Below, in pieces: positions 8,447-15,648 of a stretch of 64,000 nt of DNA. The number at the start of each line of letters is the position of its first letter. The first letter of the stretch is position 1. The notes under the pieces were generated by a model that was not told the origin of the DNA, searched no databases, and saw only the letters and a program-made list of their open reading frames with translations. This DNA comes from DASXMT01 sp963803065. Its GTDB lineage: Bacteria > Actinomycetota > Acidimicrobiia > Acidimicrobiales > RAAP-2. The stretch lies in contig CAWDKW010000004.1 in assembly GCA_963803065.1 (NCBI GenBank), positions 62,001-126,000 of the forward strand. The letters are read 5' to 3'. A program made the position numbers and the translations under genes.

Positions 8447-8661
8447 GCGCGCCGGCGGCCCCCTCCCGGGGACTCGCCCCTCGACCACCGGTCGACCCTG
8501 CCGTGCTGGCGGTGTTGGCAGCGGCAGTGGACCAGGCCTGGCCCCGCCCGGCGGCCGGCCCGTCGGTCGAGCCGAGGACCGACCCGGCCTGGCGGTTCAG
8601 CGGCCGATGGTGGACGAGGCGCGCCGCCGCTCGCCGTGACCGCCCCTGGGTCCGAAGCTGA
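8443..8661 (+). CDS. Putative acyl-CoA carboxylase epsilon-like small subunit
   Basis: A 72-residue protein whose GTG start overlaps the pccB stop (GTGA). It has an Ala-rich helix (PAVLAVLAAAVDQAW), a Pro/Ala linker, and a basic Trp-containing end (PAWRFSGRWWTRRAAARR). Small actinobacterial epsilon subunits that bind acyl-CoA carboxylase beta have the same size, an N-terminal helix and a conserved W-R-containing tail, and follow the beta gene. Similarity is by pattern and position only. Confidence 0.55.
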   Translation: MSAPAAPSRGLAPRPPVDPAVLAVLAAAVDQAWPRPAAGPSVEPRTDPAWRFSGRWWTRRAAARRDRPWVRS

Positions 8662-8740
8662 GCTCAGGACCACGCCGAGCCCAGGCTCCGAGTGTGAGCC
8701 CAGGCTCCGAAGCTGAGCAAAGGCTCCGAGTCTGAGCCCA
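8649..8740. repeat. 19-bp imperfect repeats over the epsilon-like gene stop
   Basis: Three tandem 19-bp copies (8684-8702, 8703-8721, 8722-8740) follow a displaced copy at 8649-8666 that contains the TGA stop of the preceding gene. Each copy keeps a TGAGC core, so the 19-bp period places a TGA in each of the three frames. Confidence 0.85.
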
Positions 8741-8760
8741 TGACCGCAGCGTCTCGGCCC

Positions 8761-8892
8761 GGCTGCGAGGGCAGCCCGGCGGGATGGGTGCCCGGCTGCG
8801 AGGGCAGCCCGGCGGGATGGGTGCCCGGCTGCGAGCGCAGCCCGGCGGGATGGGTGCCCGGCTGCGAGCGCAGCCCGGCGGGATGGGTCAGC
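8761..8892. repeat. 33-bp tandem repeat array forming four hairpins between convergent genes
   Basis: Four copies begin at 8761, 8794, 8827 and 8860, and a degenerate fifth runs into the ecm coding end (8893 onward). Each copy contains the inverted repeat GGCTGC-(4 nt)-GCAGCC, at 8761-8776, 8794-8809, 8827-8842 and 8860-8875. The last copy includes the ecm stop codon (8888-8890). The array lies between the convergent pccB/epsilon and ecm genes and could act as a bidirectional terminator. One frame encodes an 11-residue repeat, but I see no sign that it is translated. Confidence 0.9.
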
Positions 8893-10918
8893 GCAAGAGG
8901 GCAGCCCGGTGGGATTCGGCCAGGTCCAACAGGTCGTCCATGATCTGACCCAGCTCGAAGTCCTTCGGCGTGTAGACCCTGGCCACGCCCTTCCCCCTCA
9001 GGACCTCGGCGTCCTCGGGGGGGATGATGCCTCCGACCGTCACCGGGATGTCGAGCCCGGCCGCGTGCAGCCGGTCGACGATCTCGGGGACCAGGTCCAG
9101 GTGGCTGCCGGAGAGGATGGAGATGCCGACCACGTCGACGTCCTCATCTCGGGCCGCGGCCACGATCTGGGCCGGGCTCAACCGGATCCCCTGGTAGATC
9201 ACCTCGAAGCCGGCGTCACGGGCGGCCACGGCGATCTGCTCGGCCCCGTTGGAGTGGCCGTCCAGCCCGGGCTTGGCCACGAGGAGCTTGGGCGGTCCGC
9301 CGGAGTGCTCGGCCATCGCCTTCGCCCGGGACAGCGCGCCCGACAGCTCGGTCCCGTGATGGCCCACGCCGCCACCGACCCCGGTCGGGGCCCGGTACTC
9401 GCCGAACACCTCGCGCAGGGCCCCCGCCCACTCGCCCGTCGTCCCGCCGGCATGGGCCAGCGCGATGGTGGCCGCCATGACGTTGTCGTCGCCCTCGGCC
9501 GCCCGTCGGAGATCGTCGAGCGCCCGCTGGACGGCGCCGTTGTCCCGAGCGGCCCGCCACCGCTCCACGTCCTCCCGCAGCTCCGCCTCCACGGCCGGGT
9601 CGACCCGCAGGATGGACGCGCCAGCCGAGCCGATGCCGCCCCCGCCCTCGGCGTCGACCGCCGGTGCCAACGGGGACTCGGCCGTCTCGGTGAAGCAGTT
9701 CACCCCCACCACCTGCAGCTCGCCCGTCTCGATGCGGTGCACCCGTTCGGACTGGCTGGCGACCAGGCGGGACTTGAGCTCGTCGATGGCCTCGAAGGCG
9801 CCACCGAGGGCGAGCACGTCTTGGAGCTCGTCCCAGGAGGCCTCGGCGATCTCGGCCGTCTTCTTCTCGATCACCTTCGAGCCGTCGAAGATATCGTCGT
9901 ACTCGAGGAGGTCGGACTCGAAGGCCAGGATCTGCTGGATCCGCAGTGACCACTGCTGGTCCCAGGGCCGGGGGAGCCCGAGCGCCTCGTTCCATGCCGG
10001 CAGCTGAAGGGCCCGGGCCCGGGCCCGCTTGGACAAGGTGACGCCCAGGGCCTCGAGCACGATCCGGGGCACGTTGTTCTCCGGTTGCGCCTCGGTCAGG
10101 CCGAGGGAGTTGACCTGGACCCCGTAGCGGAAGCGGCGCAGCTTCTCCTCGTCGACCCCGTAGCGCTCCGAGCAGATCCGCTCCCACAATGAGGTGAAGG
10201 CCCGCATCTTGCACGTCTCTTCCACGAACCGGACGCCGGCGTTGACGAAAAAGGAGATCCTCCCCACCACCGACGGGAAGTCGCGCTCTTGGACCTGGCC
10301 CGACTGGCGCACGGCGTCAAGTACGCCGATGGCCGTGGCCAGGGCGTAGGCCACCTCCTGGTGGGGAACGGCCCCGGCCTCTTGCAGGTGGTAGCTGCAC
10401 ACGTTGATGGGGTTCCACTTGGGCACGTTGCGCACGGTGTAGGCGATGGTGTCGACGGTCAGCCGGCGGCTGGGCAGGGGTGGGAAGATGAAGGTGCCCC
10501 GGGAGAGGTACTCCTTCACGATGTCGTTCTGGGTCGTGCCCTGCAGCTTCTTCGGATCCGCCCCCTGGTCCTCGGCGTTGGCGATGTAGAGGCCGAGCAG
10601 CCACGCCGCGGTGGCGTTGATGGTCATCGACGTGTTCATGGTCTCGACCGGGATCTGGTCGAGCAGCTGGTGCATGTGGCCCAGGTGGGCGACGGGCACA
10701 CCGACCTTCCCCACCTCCCCGGCCGCCTCGGGGGAGTCCGGGTCGTAGCCGATCTGGGTCGGGAGGTCGAAGGCGATCGACAGGCCTGTCTGGCCCCGGG
10801 CCAGGTTGGTCCGGTAGAGGGCGTTGGACGCCGCGGCCGTCGAATGGCCGGAGTAGGTCCGCATCACCCAGGGCTTGTCCCGCTTCGGGGGCTTGCTGGC
10901 CTGTTCCACGTGGCTCAT
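8888..10918 (-). CDS. ecm: Ethylmalonyl-CoA mutase (B12-dependent, MeaA/Ecm type)
   Basis: The 676-residue protein has an N-terminal TIM barrel (RTYSGHSTAAASNALYRTNL, GLSIAFDLPTQIGYD, MNTSMTINATAAWLLGLYI, NVCSYHLQEAGA) and a C-terminal B12 domain with the lower-ligand motif DGHSNG in AKPGLDGHSNGAEQIA, then GGIIPPEDAEVL. These sequences match the Ecm/MeaA branch better than methylmalonyl-CoA mutase (for example LDGHSNGAEQIA). It should convert (2R)-ethylmalonyl-CoA to (2S)-methylsuccinyl-CoA. It lies 75 nt downstream of the hbd gene on the same strand. A CACAAT word 6 nt before ATG 10918 could be its own -10. The nearby cobT supplies the cofactor pathway. Confidence 0.92.
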   Translation of the reverse strand: MSHVEQASKPPKRDKPWVMRTYSGHSTAAASNALYRTNLARGQTGLSIAFDLPTQIGYDPDSPEAAGEVGKVGVPVAHLGHMHQLLDQIPVETMNTSMTINATAAWLLGLYIANAEDQGADPKKLQGTTQNDIVKEYLSRGTFIFPPLPSRRLTVDTIAYTVRNVPKWNPINVCSYHLQEAGAVPHQEVAYALATAIGVLDAVRQSGQVQERDFPSVVGRISFFVNAGVRFVEETCKMRAFTSLWERICSERYGVDEEKLRRFRYGVQVNSLGLTEAQPENNVPRIVLEALGVTLSKRARARALQLPAWNEALGLPRPWDQQWSLRIQQILAFESDLLEYDDIFDGSKVIEKKTAEIAEASWDELQDVLALGGAFEAIDELKSRLVASQSERVHRIETGELQVVGVNCFTETAESPLAPAVDAEGGGGIGSAGASILRVDPAVEAELREDVERWRAARDNGAVQRALDDLRRAAEGDDNVMAATIALAHAGGTTGEWAGALREVFGEYRAPTGVGGGVGHHGTELSGALSRAKAMAEHSGGPPKLLVAKPGLDGHSNGAEQIAVAARDAGFEVIYQGIRLSPAQIVAAARDEDVDVVGISILSGSHLDLVPEIVDRLHAAGLDIPVTVGGIIPPEDAEVLRGKGVARVYTPKDFELGQIMDDLLDLAESHRAALLR

Positions 10919-10960
10919 CCCTCCATTGTGGCGCCTCCCCGGGCCATGTCGTCCGCCGGC

Positions 10961-11010
10961 GCTCTGCTTCCGGTAGCCGAACCGGCTCCCGCCCTACTTC
11001 CGGTAGTCGT
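10961..11010. repeat. Imperfect direct repeat over the hbd stop codon
   Basis: The 20-bp segments at 10961-10980 and 10991-11010 match at 16 positions, sharing the core CTTCCGGTAG. The second includes the hbd stop (10994-10996 on the minus strand). Confidence 0.65.
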
Positions 11011-11848
11011 GGAAGCCCCGGCCGGACTTCCGGCCGAGGAGCTCGGCGGCCACCATGCGCCGAAGCAGGGGCACGGGTGCGTAGTTCGGGTCCCGGAACT
11101 CGGCGTAGAGGGCGTCGAGGATGGCGAGCGACGTGTCCAGGCCGACCAGGTCGAGGAGGGCGAACGGGCCCATCGGGAACCCGCAGCCGCCCTTCATGGC
11201 GGTGTCGATGTCGGCCACCGAGGCCACCCCCTGCTCGTAGAGCCGGACCGCGTTGTTCAGATACGGGAACAAGAGGGCGTTGACGATGAACCCGGCCTGG
11301 TCCTTCACCTCCACAGGGGACTTCCCGCAAGCCTCGGCGAATCCCCGGACCGCGGCGATGGTCTCGTCGGAGGCAGTCAGTGGACGGACCAGCTCGACCA
11401 GTGCCATGACCGGGGCCGGGTTGAAGAAGTGCACGCCACAGACCTTGTCGGGACGGCCGGTCTCCATCGCCAGCTCGATCACGGGCAGCGTCGACGTGTT
11501 GGTGGCCAGGATGGCGTCCTCGGCGCAGATCCGGTCGAGCTCGTTGAACAGCTCCCTCTTGACCGCAAGGTCCTCGACGACCGACTCGATGACCAGGTCC
11601 ATGCCTTTCAGCGCTCCCAGGTCGGAGGTGGCGGTGACCCGGGCCAGGATGGCGTCGCGCTCCTCGGCGGTCTTCTTTCCCTTGTCGACCTGGCGGTTGA
11701 GGGACTTCTCCATCCCGGCCACGGTCGCGTCCGCCGTGTTCTGGCTCCGGGACCGCAGCACCACCTCGAAGCCGCTGCTCGCCGCGGTCTCGGCGATGCC
11801 CGATCCCATGATCCCCGATCCGACGATTCCGACGCGTGCAATGGACAT
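10994..11848 (-). CDS. 3-hydroxybutyryl-CoA dehydrogenase
   Basis: A 284-residue 3-hydroxyacyl-CoA dehydrogenase. The Rossmann motif is VGIVGSGIMGSGIAE; catalytic blocks are NTSTLPV, VHFFNPAPVMALVELV and VKDQAGFIVNALLFPYLNNA; and the C-terminal domain ends KSGRGFHDYRK. Size and motifs fit the Hbd/PaaH group, which reduces acetoacetyl-CoA to 3-hydroxybutyryl-CoA. With thiolase and Ccr this gives most of the acetyl-CoA to ethylmalonyl-CoA route; a crotonase is not in the window. It is the first gene of a two-gene minus-strand unit with ecm. Confidence 0.92.
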   Translation of the reverse strand: MSIARVGIVGSGIMGSGIAETAASSGFEVVLRSRSQNTADATVAGMEKSLNRQVDKGKKTAEERDAILARVTATSDLGALKGMDLVIESVVEDLAVKRELFNELDRICAEDAILATNTSTLPVIELAMETGRPDKVCGVHFFNPAPVMALVELVRPLTASDETIAAVRGFAEACGKSPVEVKDQAGFIVNALLFPYLNNAVRLYEQGVASVADIDTAMKGGCGFPMGPFALLDLVGLDTSLAILDALYAEFRDPNYAPVPLLRRMVAAELLGRKSGRGFHDYRK

Positions 11849-11856
11849 GGTCCCCT

Positions 11857-11862
11857 ATGTTA
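11857..11862 (-). promoter_or_regulatory. -10 hexamer for a leaderless hbd transcript
   Basis: On the minus strand TAACAT lies 8 nt before the ATG at 11848. It would drive the hbd-ecm unit. Confidence 0.55.
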
Positions 11863-12006
11863 CTCGTCAGTAGCTCCCCATGCCCTGTGCCCGCGCCCGC
11901 CTCTGGCCTGGCCGTCGGGCCCGGCTGTCGGGCCTTGTCGGGAAGTGTTTCCCGGGTGCCGGGGGCGGTGGAGCCGGGGGTGATGATCGAGCTTCCGCGT
12001 TCCACC

Positions 12007-12012
12007 TACAGT
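12007..12012 (+). promoter_or_regulatory. -10 hexamer upstream of the S51-like gene
   Basis: TACAGT lies 7 nt before ATG 12020, which favours that start over the in-frame GTG at 12011. Confidence 0.5.
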
Positions 12013-12019
12013 GACCCGC

Positions 12020-12712
12020 ATGCGTGGAACCCCTGGTCTGGTGGCACTGGTCGGCGGCGGTGAATGGCAACCTGGCTGCACCTTCGACCGCGACCTGCTC
12101 GAGCGCTCGGAGGGGGACCACGTCCTGGTGCTCCCGACGGCTGCCGCCTACGAGCACCCCGAACGCTCGGTGGCCCGGGCCGGCGAGTGGTTCGAGGGGA
12201 TGGATGCCCATGTCGAGGGGCTGATGGTGCTGTCCCGCCCCGACGCCGAGGACGCGGGCATGGCGGCTGTGATGCGCAAGGCGAGGTTCGTCTACCTGAG
12301 TGGAGGGTCCCCGATGCACCTGCGGTCGGTGCTCAAGGGCTCGGCCGTATGGGGCGCCCTGCTCGAGGCCTGGAACAGCGGCGCCGTCATCGCCGGAACG
12401 GCCGAGGCGGCCATGGCCCTGACCGACCCCATGGTCGACGCCCGGGGCGGCGGCCTGACGTTGGGGTTGGGCCTGTTGACGCAGCTGGCCGTCGTGCCCC
12501 ACTTCGGGGACACCCACGAGGATGCCCACGGCGAGAAGCTGCACCGGTCGGTGCTACTGGCGCCGCCGGGACTCCCGGTCGCCGGCATCCAGGAGCGCAC
12601 CGCCCTCCTCCGGGAGCCCGACGGCTCGTGGCGGAGCGCCGGCGAGGGATCGGTCGTCGTCTACGTCGACGGCACCCGCTCGACGGCGGGATTGGACGCT
12701 CTGCCCCGGTAG
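12020..12712 (+). CDS. Cyanophycinase/peptidase S51-like protein lacking the catalytic serine
   Basis: A 230-residue class-I amidotransferase-like fold. GLVALVGGGEW opens the first strand, VYLSGGSPMHL corresponds to the GG(D/N)Q-like loop of cyanophycinase and dipeptidase E, and SGAVIAGTAEAAMAL lies where active family members carry G-T/S-S-A-G-A. Here the nucleophile Ser is replaced by Ala and the next Ala-Gly by Glu-Ala, so hydrolysis by the usual mechanism is unlikely. A His-Glu-Asp cluster (VVPHFGDTHEDAHGEKLH) remains. ATG 12020 is used because of the -10 word 7 nt upstream. It stands alone between hbd and the cyclophilins. Confidence 0.65.
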   Translation: MRGTPGLVALVGGGEWQPGCTFDRDLLERSEGDHVLVLPTAAAYEHPERSVARAGEWFEGMDAHVEGLMVLSRPDAEDAGMAAVMRKARFVYLSGGSPMHLRSVLKGSAVWGALLEAWNSGAVIAGTAEAAMALTDPMVDARGGGLTLGLGLLTQLAVVPHFGDTHEDAHGEKLHRSVLLAPPGLPVAGIQERTALLREPDGSWRSAGEGSVVVYVDGTRSTAGLDALPR

Positions 12713-12768
12713 AGAGCCGGACGCTCTGCCCCGGTAGAGAGCCGGACGCTCTGCCCCGGTAGAGAGCC
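12694..12768. repeat. Perfect 25-bp tandem triplication including a stop codon
   Basis: Copies at 12694-12718, 12719-12743 and 12744-12768 are identical. The first contains the TAG (12710-12712) that ends the S51-like gene. Because 25 is not a multiple of 3, the TAGs at 12710, 12735 and 12760 fall in the three different frames. Short inverted words AGAGC/GCTCT can pair between neighbouring units. Confidence 0.95.
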
Positions 12769-12808
12769 ACCGGTGCTGCCCGCTCGGGATGTCGCCGGCG
12801 CCTCCGGG

Positions 12809-13363
12809 TCAATCGGCCTCGGTGATGGTGACCGACTCGATGGTCACCGTCTCGGAGGGAGTTCCTGACCGGCTGCCGATCGCCTCGATGGCCGGGATCA
12901 CCTCGAGGCCCTTGACGACTTTGCCGAACAGGGAATAGCTCGGTGGGAGGGCGGCGCCGTCGGGGCCGCTGATGACGAAGAACTGGCTGCCGTTCGTGTC
13001 CGGTCCGGCATTGGCCATGGCCAGCGAGCCGATCTCGTAGCGACCCGGCTTTGGCAGCTCGTCGTCGAAGCGGTAGCCGGGGCCGCCCCGGCCGGTGCCC
13101 TCGGGATCACCGCCCTGCAACACGAAGCCAGGGATGATGCGGTGGAAGGTGATGCCATCGAAGTAGTGGTAGCGGGCCAGGAAGACGAAGTTGTTGACCG
13201 TCTTCGGGGCGGCGATCGGATCGAGGGAGATGGTCATGGTGCCCTTGGTGGTTACCATCTCGGCCGTATAGCGCTTGGCCGGGTCGATGACCATGGGGGG
13301 CGGCCCGTCGAACCGCTGGGTCTTGGGGCTCGAACCGTCTGGTGCTGGAATCTCCGGAGCCAT
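12809..13363 (-). CDS. Cytoplasmic cyclophilin-type peptidyl-prolyl isomerase
   Basis: The 184-residue protein from ATG 13363 has no signal or membrane segment. The cyclophilin signature is clear: NNFVFLARYHYFDGITFHRIIPGFVLQGGDPEGTG, cut here as FHRIIPGFVLQGGDP (active-site Arg), then SLAMANAGPDTNGSQFFV and LFGKVVKGLEVI. It catalyses cis-trans isomerisation of Xaa-Pro bonds. It lies just downstream of a second, membrane-anchored cyclophilin gene on the same strand. The 120-bp gap holds three TTCTGTCTG words. Confidence 0.93.
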   Translation of the reverse strand: MAPEIPAPDGSSPKTQRFDGPPPMVIDPAKRYTAEMVTTKGTMTISLDPIAAPKTVNNFVFLARYHYFDGITFHRIIPGFVLQGGDPEGTGRGGPGYRFDDELPKPGRYEIGSLAMANAGPDTNGSQFFVISGPDGAALPPSYSLFGKVVKGLEVIPAIEAIGSRSGTPSETVTIESVTITEAD

Positions 13364-13464
13364 GATGGTCTCGCTTTCTGTCTGGGGCTTCTGTCTGTGG
13401 AGGTCGCGGTGATGGGACGTTCTGTCTGCGAGGTGGCGCCATCGCGGGACGTGGCCGTGGCGGG

Positions 13465-13496
13465 AATGGCTACGACATGCAATGGCTAGGACGTGG
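13465..13496. repeat. 16-bp imperfect tandem repeat over the stop of the membrane cyclophilin
   Basis: 13465-13480 and 13481-13496 match at 13 of 16 bases; the second copy contains the stop codon (13486-13488, minus strand). Confidence 0.6.
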
Positions 13497-14310
13497 CGAT
13501 CTTCACCGAGAGGATGCGGTGGATGACCTTTGGCGGGACGCCGTTGGCGGTTGCCTTCGAGTTGCCGTCGGCGTTGATCGTGTCGACCACGTTCATCCCC
13601 GAGGTGACCTGGCCGAAGAGCGTGTAGTTGGGAGGCAGGGACGCAGCCTGCGACCCGGCCACCACGAAGAACTGGCTGCCGTTGGTGTTCGGGCCCGAGT
13701 TGGCCATGGCCACCGATCCGATCGGATACTGCGGACTGGCCGCCTTCGGCAGCTCGTCGGCGAACTTGTAGCCGGGACCACCGCTGCCGGTCCCGGTGGG
13801 GTCGCCGGTCTGGTCCATGAACTGGGGGATGACCCGGTGGAAGCTCACGCAGTCGTAGAAGTTGTGCTTGGCCAGGAACACGAAGTTGTTGACGGCCAAC
13901 GGGGTGGTGCTGGGGTCGAGGGTCACGACGAAGCTGCCGGCGTCCGTCTTGATGGTGGCGGTGTAGGTCTTGGACGTGTCGATGGTCATCGCCGGAGCGG
14001 TCTTCCACGACGGCTTGTTCAGTTTGGCCGTGGGGCTGCTCGGGCACCCGGCAGCCGCAGCCACCCTGTCCGCTGTGGCCTGGGCGGTGGCCGAAGCCGC
14101 AGTGGCCGAAGCCTTGGTGGTCGAGGTGGTCGAGGATGGCTTCGAGCCCCCGCCACTGGTCACCAGCACCGAGATCCCGATGATCACGCCCAAAGCGACG
14201 ACCACGATGATGCTGCGCCGGAGCAGCCGCTTGCGCTTCTTGGCCTTGGCCACCGCCGCCCTCCGGGCGTCGCGGCCGGCCTTTTGACGTTGTCGTTTCT
14301 CGGTAGGCAC
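13486..14310 (-). CDS. Membrane-anchored cyclophilin-type peptidyl-prolyl isomerase
   Basis: The 274-residue protein has a very basic N-terminus (KRQRQKAGRDARR...KKRKRLLRR), one transmembrane segment (SIIVVVALGVIIGISVLV, about residues 33-50), a Ser/Thr/Ala-rich linker, then a cyclophilin domain from about residue 110: FVFLAKHNFYDCVSFHRVIP, then GDPTGTGSGGPGYKF, SVAMANSGPNTNGSQFFV. The signal-anchor orientation places the domain outside, suggesting folding of exported proteins. The GTG start at 14310 sits 8 nt from a minus-strand -10 word. Confidence 0.92.
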   Translation of the reverse strand: MPTEKRQRQKAGRDARRAAVAKAKKRKRLLRRSIIVVVALGVIIGISVLVTSGGGSKPSSTTSTTKASATAASATAQATADRVAAAAGCPSSPTAKLNKPSWKTAPAMTIDTSKTYTATIKTDAGSFVVTLDPSTTPLAVNNFVFLAKHNFYDCVSFHRVIPQFMDQTGDPTGTGSGGPGYKFADELPKAASPQYPIGSVAMANSGPNTNGSQFFVVAGSQAASLPPNYTLFGQVTSGMNVVDTINADGNSKATANGVPPKVIHRILSVKIATS

Positions 14311-14318
14311 GGTCTGCC

Positions 14319-14324
14319 AGGGTA
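14319..14324 (-). promoter_or_regulatory. -10 hexamer for the leaderless membrane cyclophilin transcript
   Basis: TACCCT on the minus strand, 8 nt before GTG 14310. It is only 10 bp from the opposing -10 of the divergent binding-protein gene. Confidence 0.55.
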
Positions 14325-14333
14325 GCCGTCAGC

Positions 14334-14339
14334 TAGTCT
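14334..14339 (+). promoter_or_regulatory. -10 hexamer for the leaderless solute-binding protein transcript
   Basis: TAGTCT lies 7 nt before ATG 14347. Its -35 region must fall at the start of the divergent cyclophilin gene. Confidence 0.55.
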
Positions 14340-14346
14340 CACCCGG

Positions 14347-15573
14347 ATGCGCCGACCCTTTCATGTTCCGTCGCTGCTGATCGTCTCGTTGGGCTCGGTC
14401 CTGACCGCCTCGGCCGTCGCATCGACCTCGGCGTGGGCGACGCCACAGGCGACGCTCACCACGGCAACGTTCACCCCGGGGTTGATCGCCGTCGATGCCC
14501 CCTTGACCGGGTCGCAGTCGTCCACCGGTATCGACATGTATCGAGGTGCCCAGCTGGCCGCGAACCAGATCAACGCGGCCGGCGGCGTGGACGGGGTGCA
14601 GCTCAAGTTGGTCAAGGCGGACGACAAGGCCACCGCCTCCGTCGGGGTGACCGTGGCCAAGAAGGTCATCGGCCAGCACATCTTCGGGGTGGTCGGGCCC
14701 TTCAACTCGTCGGTCGGGGTAGCCAACCTGCCCATCTACAGGTCGGCCGGGGTCTCCATCGTGCGCCTGACCAGCGCCGCCGCCACCCAGCACTTCGGTG
14801 TCACCACCCAGCCCATGGACGTCCAGGTCGCCCCGGTCGAGGCCAAGGAGATCACCCAGGTCCTCCACGCCACGCGGGTGGCGATCATCTACGACACCTC
14901 GACCTACACGACCGGGATCACCAAATCGCTGCGCGGGCTGCTCACCGCCGACGGCCATCCTCCGGTCACGGTGCAACCGATCAAGGAGGGCCAGACCAAC
15001 TTCTCCAAGGCGGTGTCGGCCGCGGCTGCGGCCAAGCCCGACCTGCTCTACATCGCCGCCTACGGGAAAGAGGCCGGGCTGATCGCCCAACAGGCCTCCC
15101 AGATGAACGTCGGCGGCACCTGCTTCGTCGACCTGGCTGCCCAGGGTCCCGACTTCGTGACCAACGCCACCCTCCCGGTGGCTCAGAAGTGCCTCAACAG
15201 CGGCGTGCCCTCGGCACAGGAATTCGCCGGGGCCACCGAGTACGTCGCCAACTACGAGAGCGCCTATCACTCCGACCCGGGGACGTGGGGGACCTTCACC
15301 TACGACTCGGTGGAGATCCTGGCCCAGGCGGTCCGGGACGCCGGCGGCTGGAAGCAGGCCGCGGTGAAATCCAAGCTGGCCAACACGTCGGCCTACCCGG
15401 GGATCACCGGCACGATCACCATCCAGCCCAAGACCGGGAACCGGGTCAATACGCCGGTGGTCATGCTCGACATCGACGCGGCCGGCAACTACGTGGTCGA
15501 TCCCACCTGGGCCCAGGCGGCCGACTTCCCACTGGCCACAACCGTGCCGGCCACGACCCAGGCCGCCTCCTGA
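14347..15573 (+). CDS. ABC-type branched-chain amino-acid-like solute-binding protein
   Basis: A 408-residue periplasmic-binding fold type I protein. It has a Sec signal (MRRPF, hydrophobic LLIVSLGSVLTASAVA, then AWA) and the LivK-like opening IAVDAPLTGSQSSTG, GAQLAANQINAAGGVDG, VVGPFNSSVGVANLPIY. The C-terminal lobe has GTFTYDSVEILAQAVRDAGG. There is no lipobox Cys after the signal, unusual for a Gram-positive binding protein, so it may be released or bound in another way. No permease or ATPase gene is nearby, so the ligand is unknown; an amino acid, amide or short organic acid is typical. Confidence 0.85.
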   Translation: MRRPFHVPSLLIVSLGSVLTASAVASTSAWATPQATLTTATFTPGLIAVDAPLTGSQSSTGIDMYRGAQLAANQINAAGGVDGVQLKLVKADDKATASVGVTVAKKVIGQHIFGVVGPFNSSVGVANLPIYRSAGVSIVRLTSAAATQHFGVTTQPMDVQVAPVEAKEITQVLHATRVAIIYDTSTYTTGITKSLRGLLTADGHPPVTVQPIKEGQTNFSKAVSAAAAAKPDLLYIAAYGKEAGLIAQQASQMNVGGTCFVDLAAQGPDFVTNATLPVAQKCLNSGVPSAQEFAGATEYVANYESAYHSDPGTWGTFTYDSVEILAQAVRDAGGWKQAAVKSKLANTSAYPGITGTITIQPKTGNRVNTPVVMLDIDAAGNYVVDPTWAQAADFPLATTVPATTQAAS

Positions 15574-15634
15574 GGTCCACCGGTCACCGTCCGTCCTGAG
15601 CGGTCATCGGGGCGGGACCCGAAGCGCGCGGCAG

Positions 15635-15640
15635 TAACCT
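15635..15640 (+). promoter_or_regulatory. -10 hexamer for a leaderless lysC transcript
   Basis: TAACCT, 8 nt before ATG 15649. Confidence 0.6.
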
Positions 15641-15648
15641 GTCGGGCC

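Noticed and set aside
8649..8892. CRISPR array
   Set aside because: The repeats are directly tandem without unique spacers, vary in unit length, and no cas gene is present.
8740..8943. A 67-codon frame encoding an 11-residue repeat
   Set aside because: It merely reads the 33-bp hairpin array and runs into the antisense of ecm; no ribosome-binding site and no family.
13364..14047. Long N-terminal extension of the cytoplasmic cyclophilin
   Set aside because: The extra frame is the out-of-frame shadow of the second cyclophilin gene; the ATG at 13363 gives a normal-length protein.
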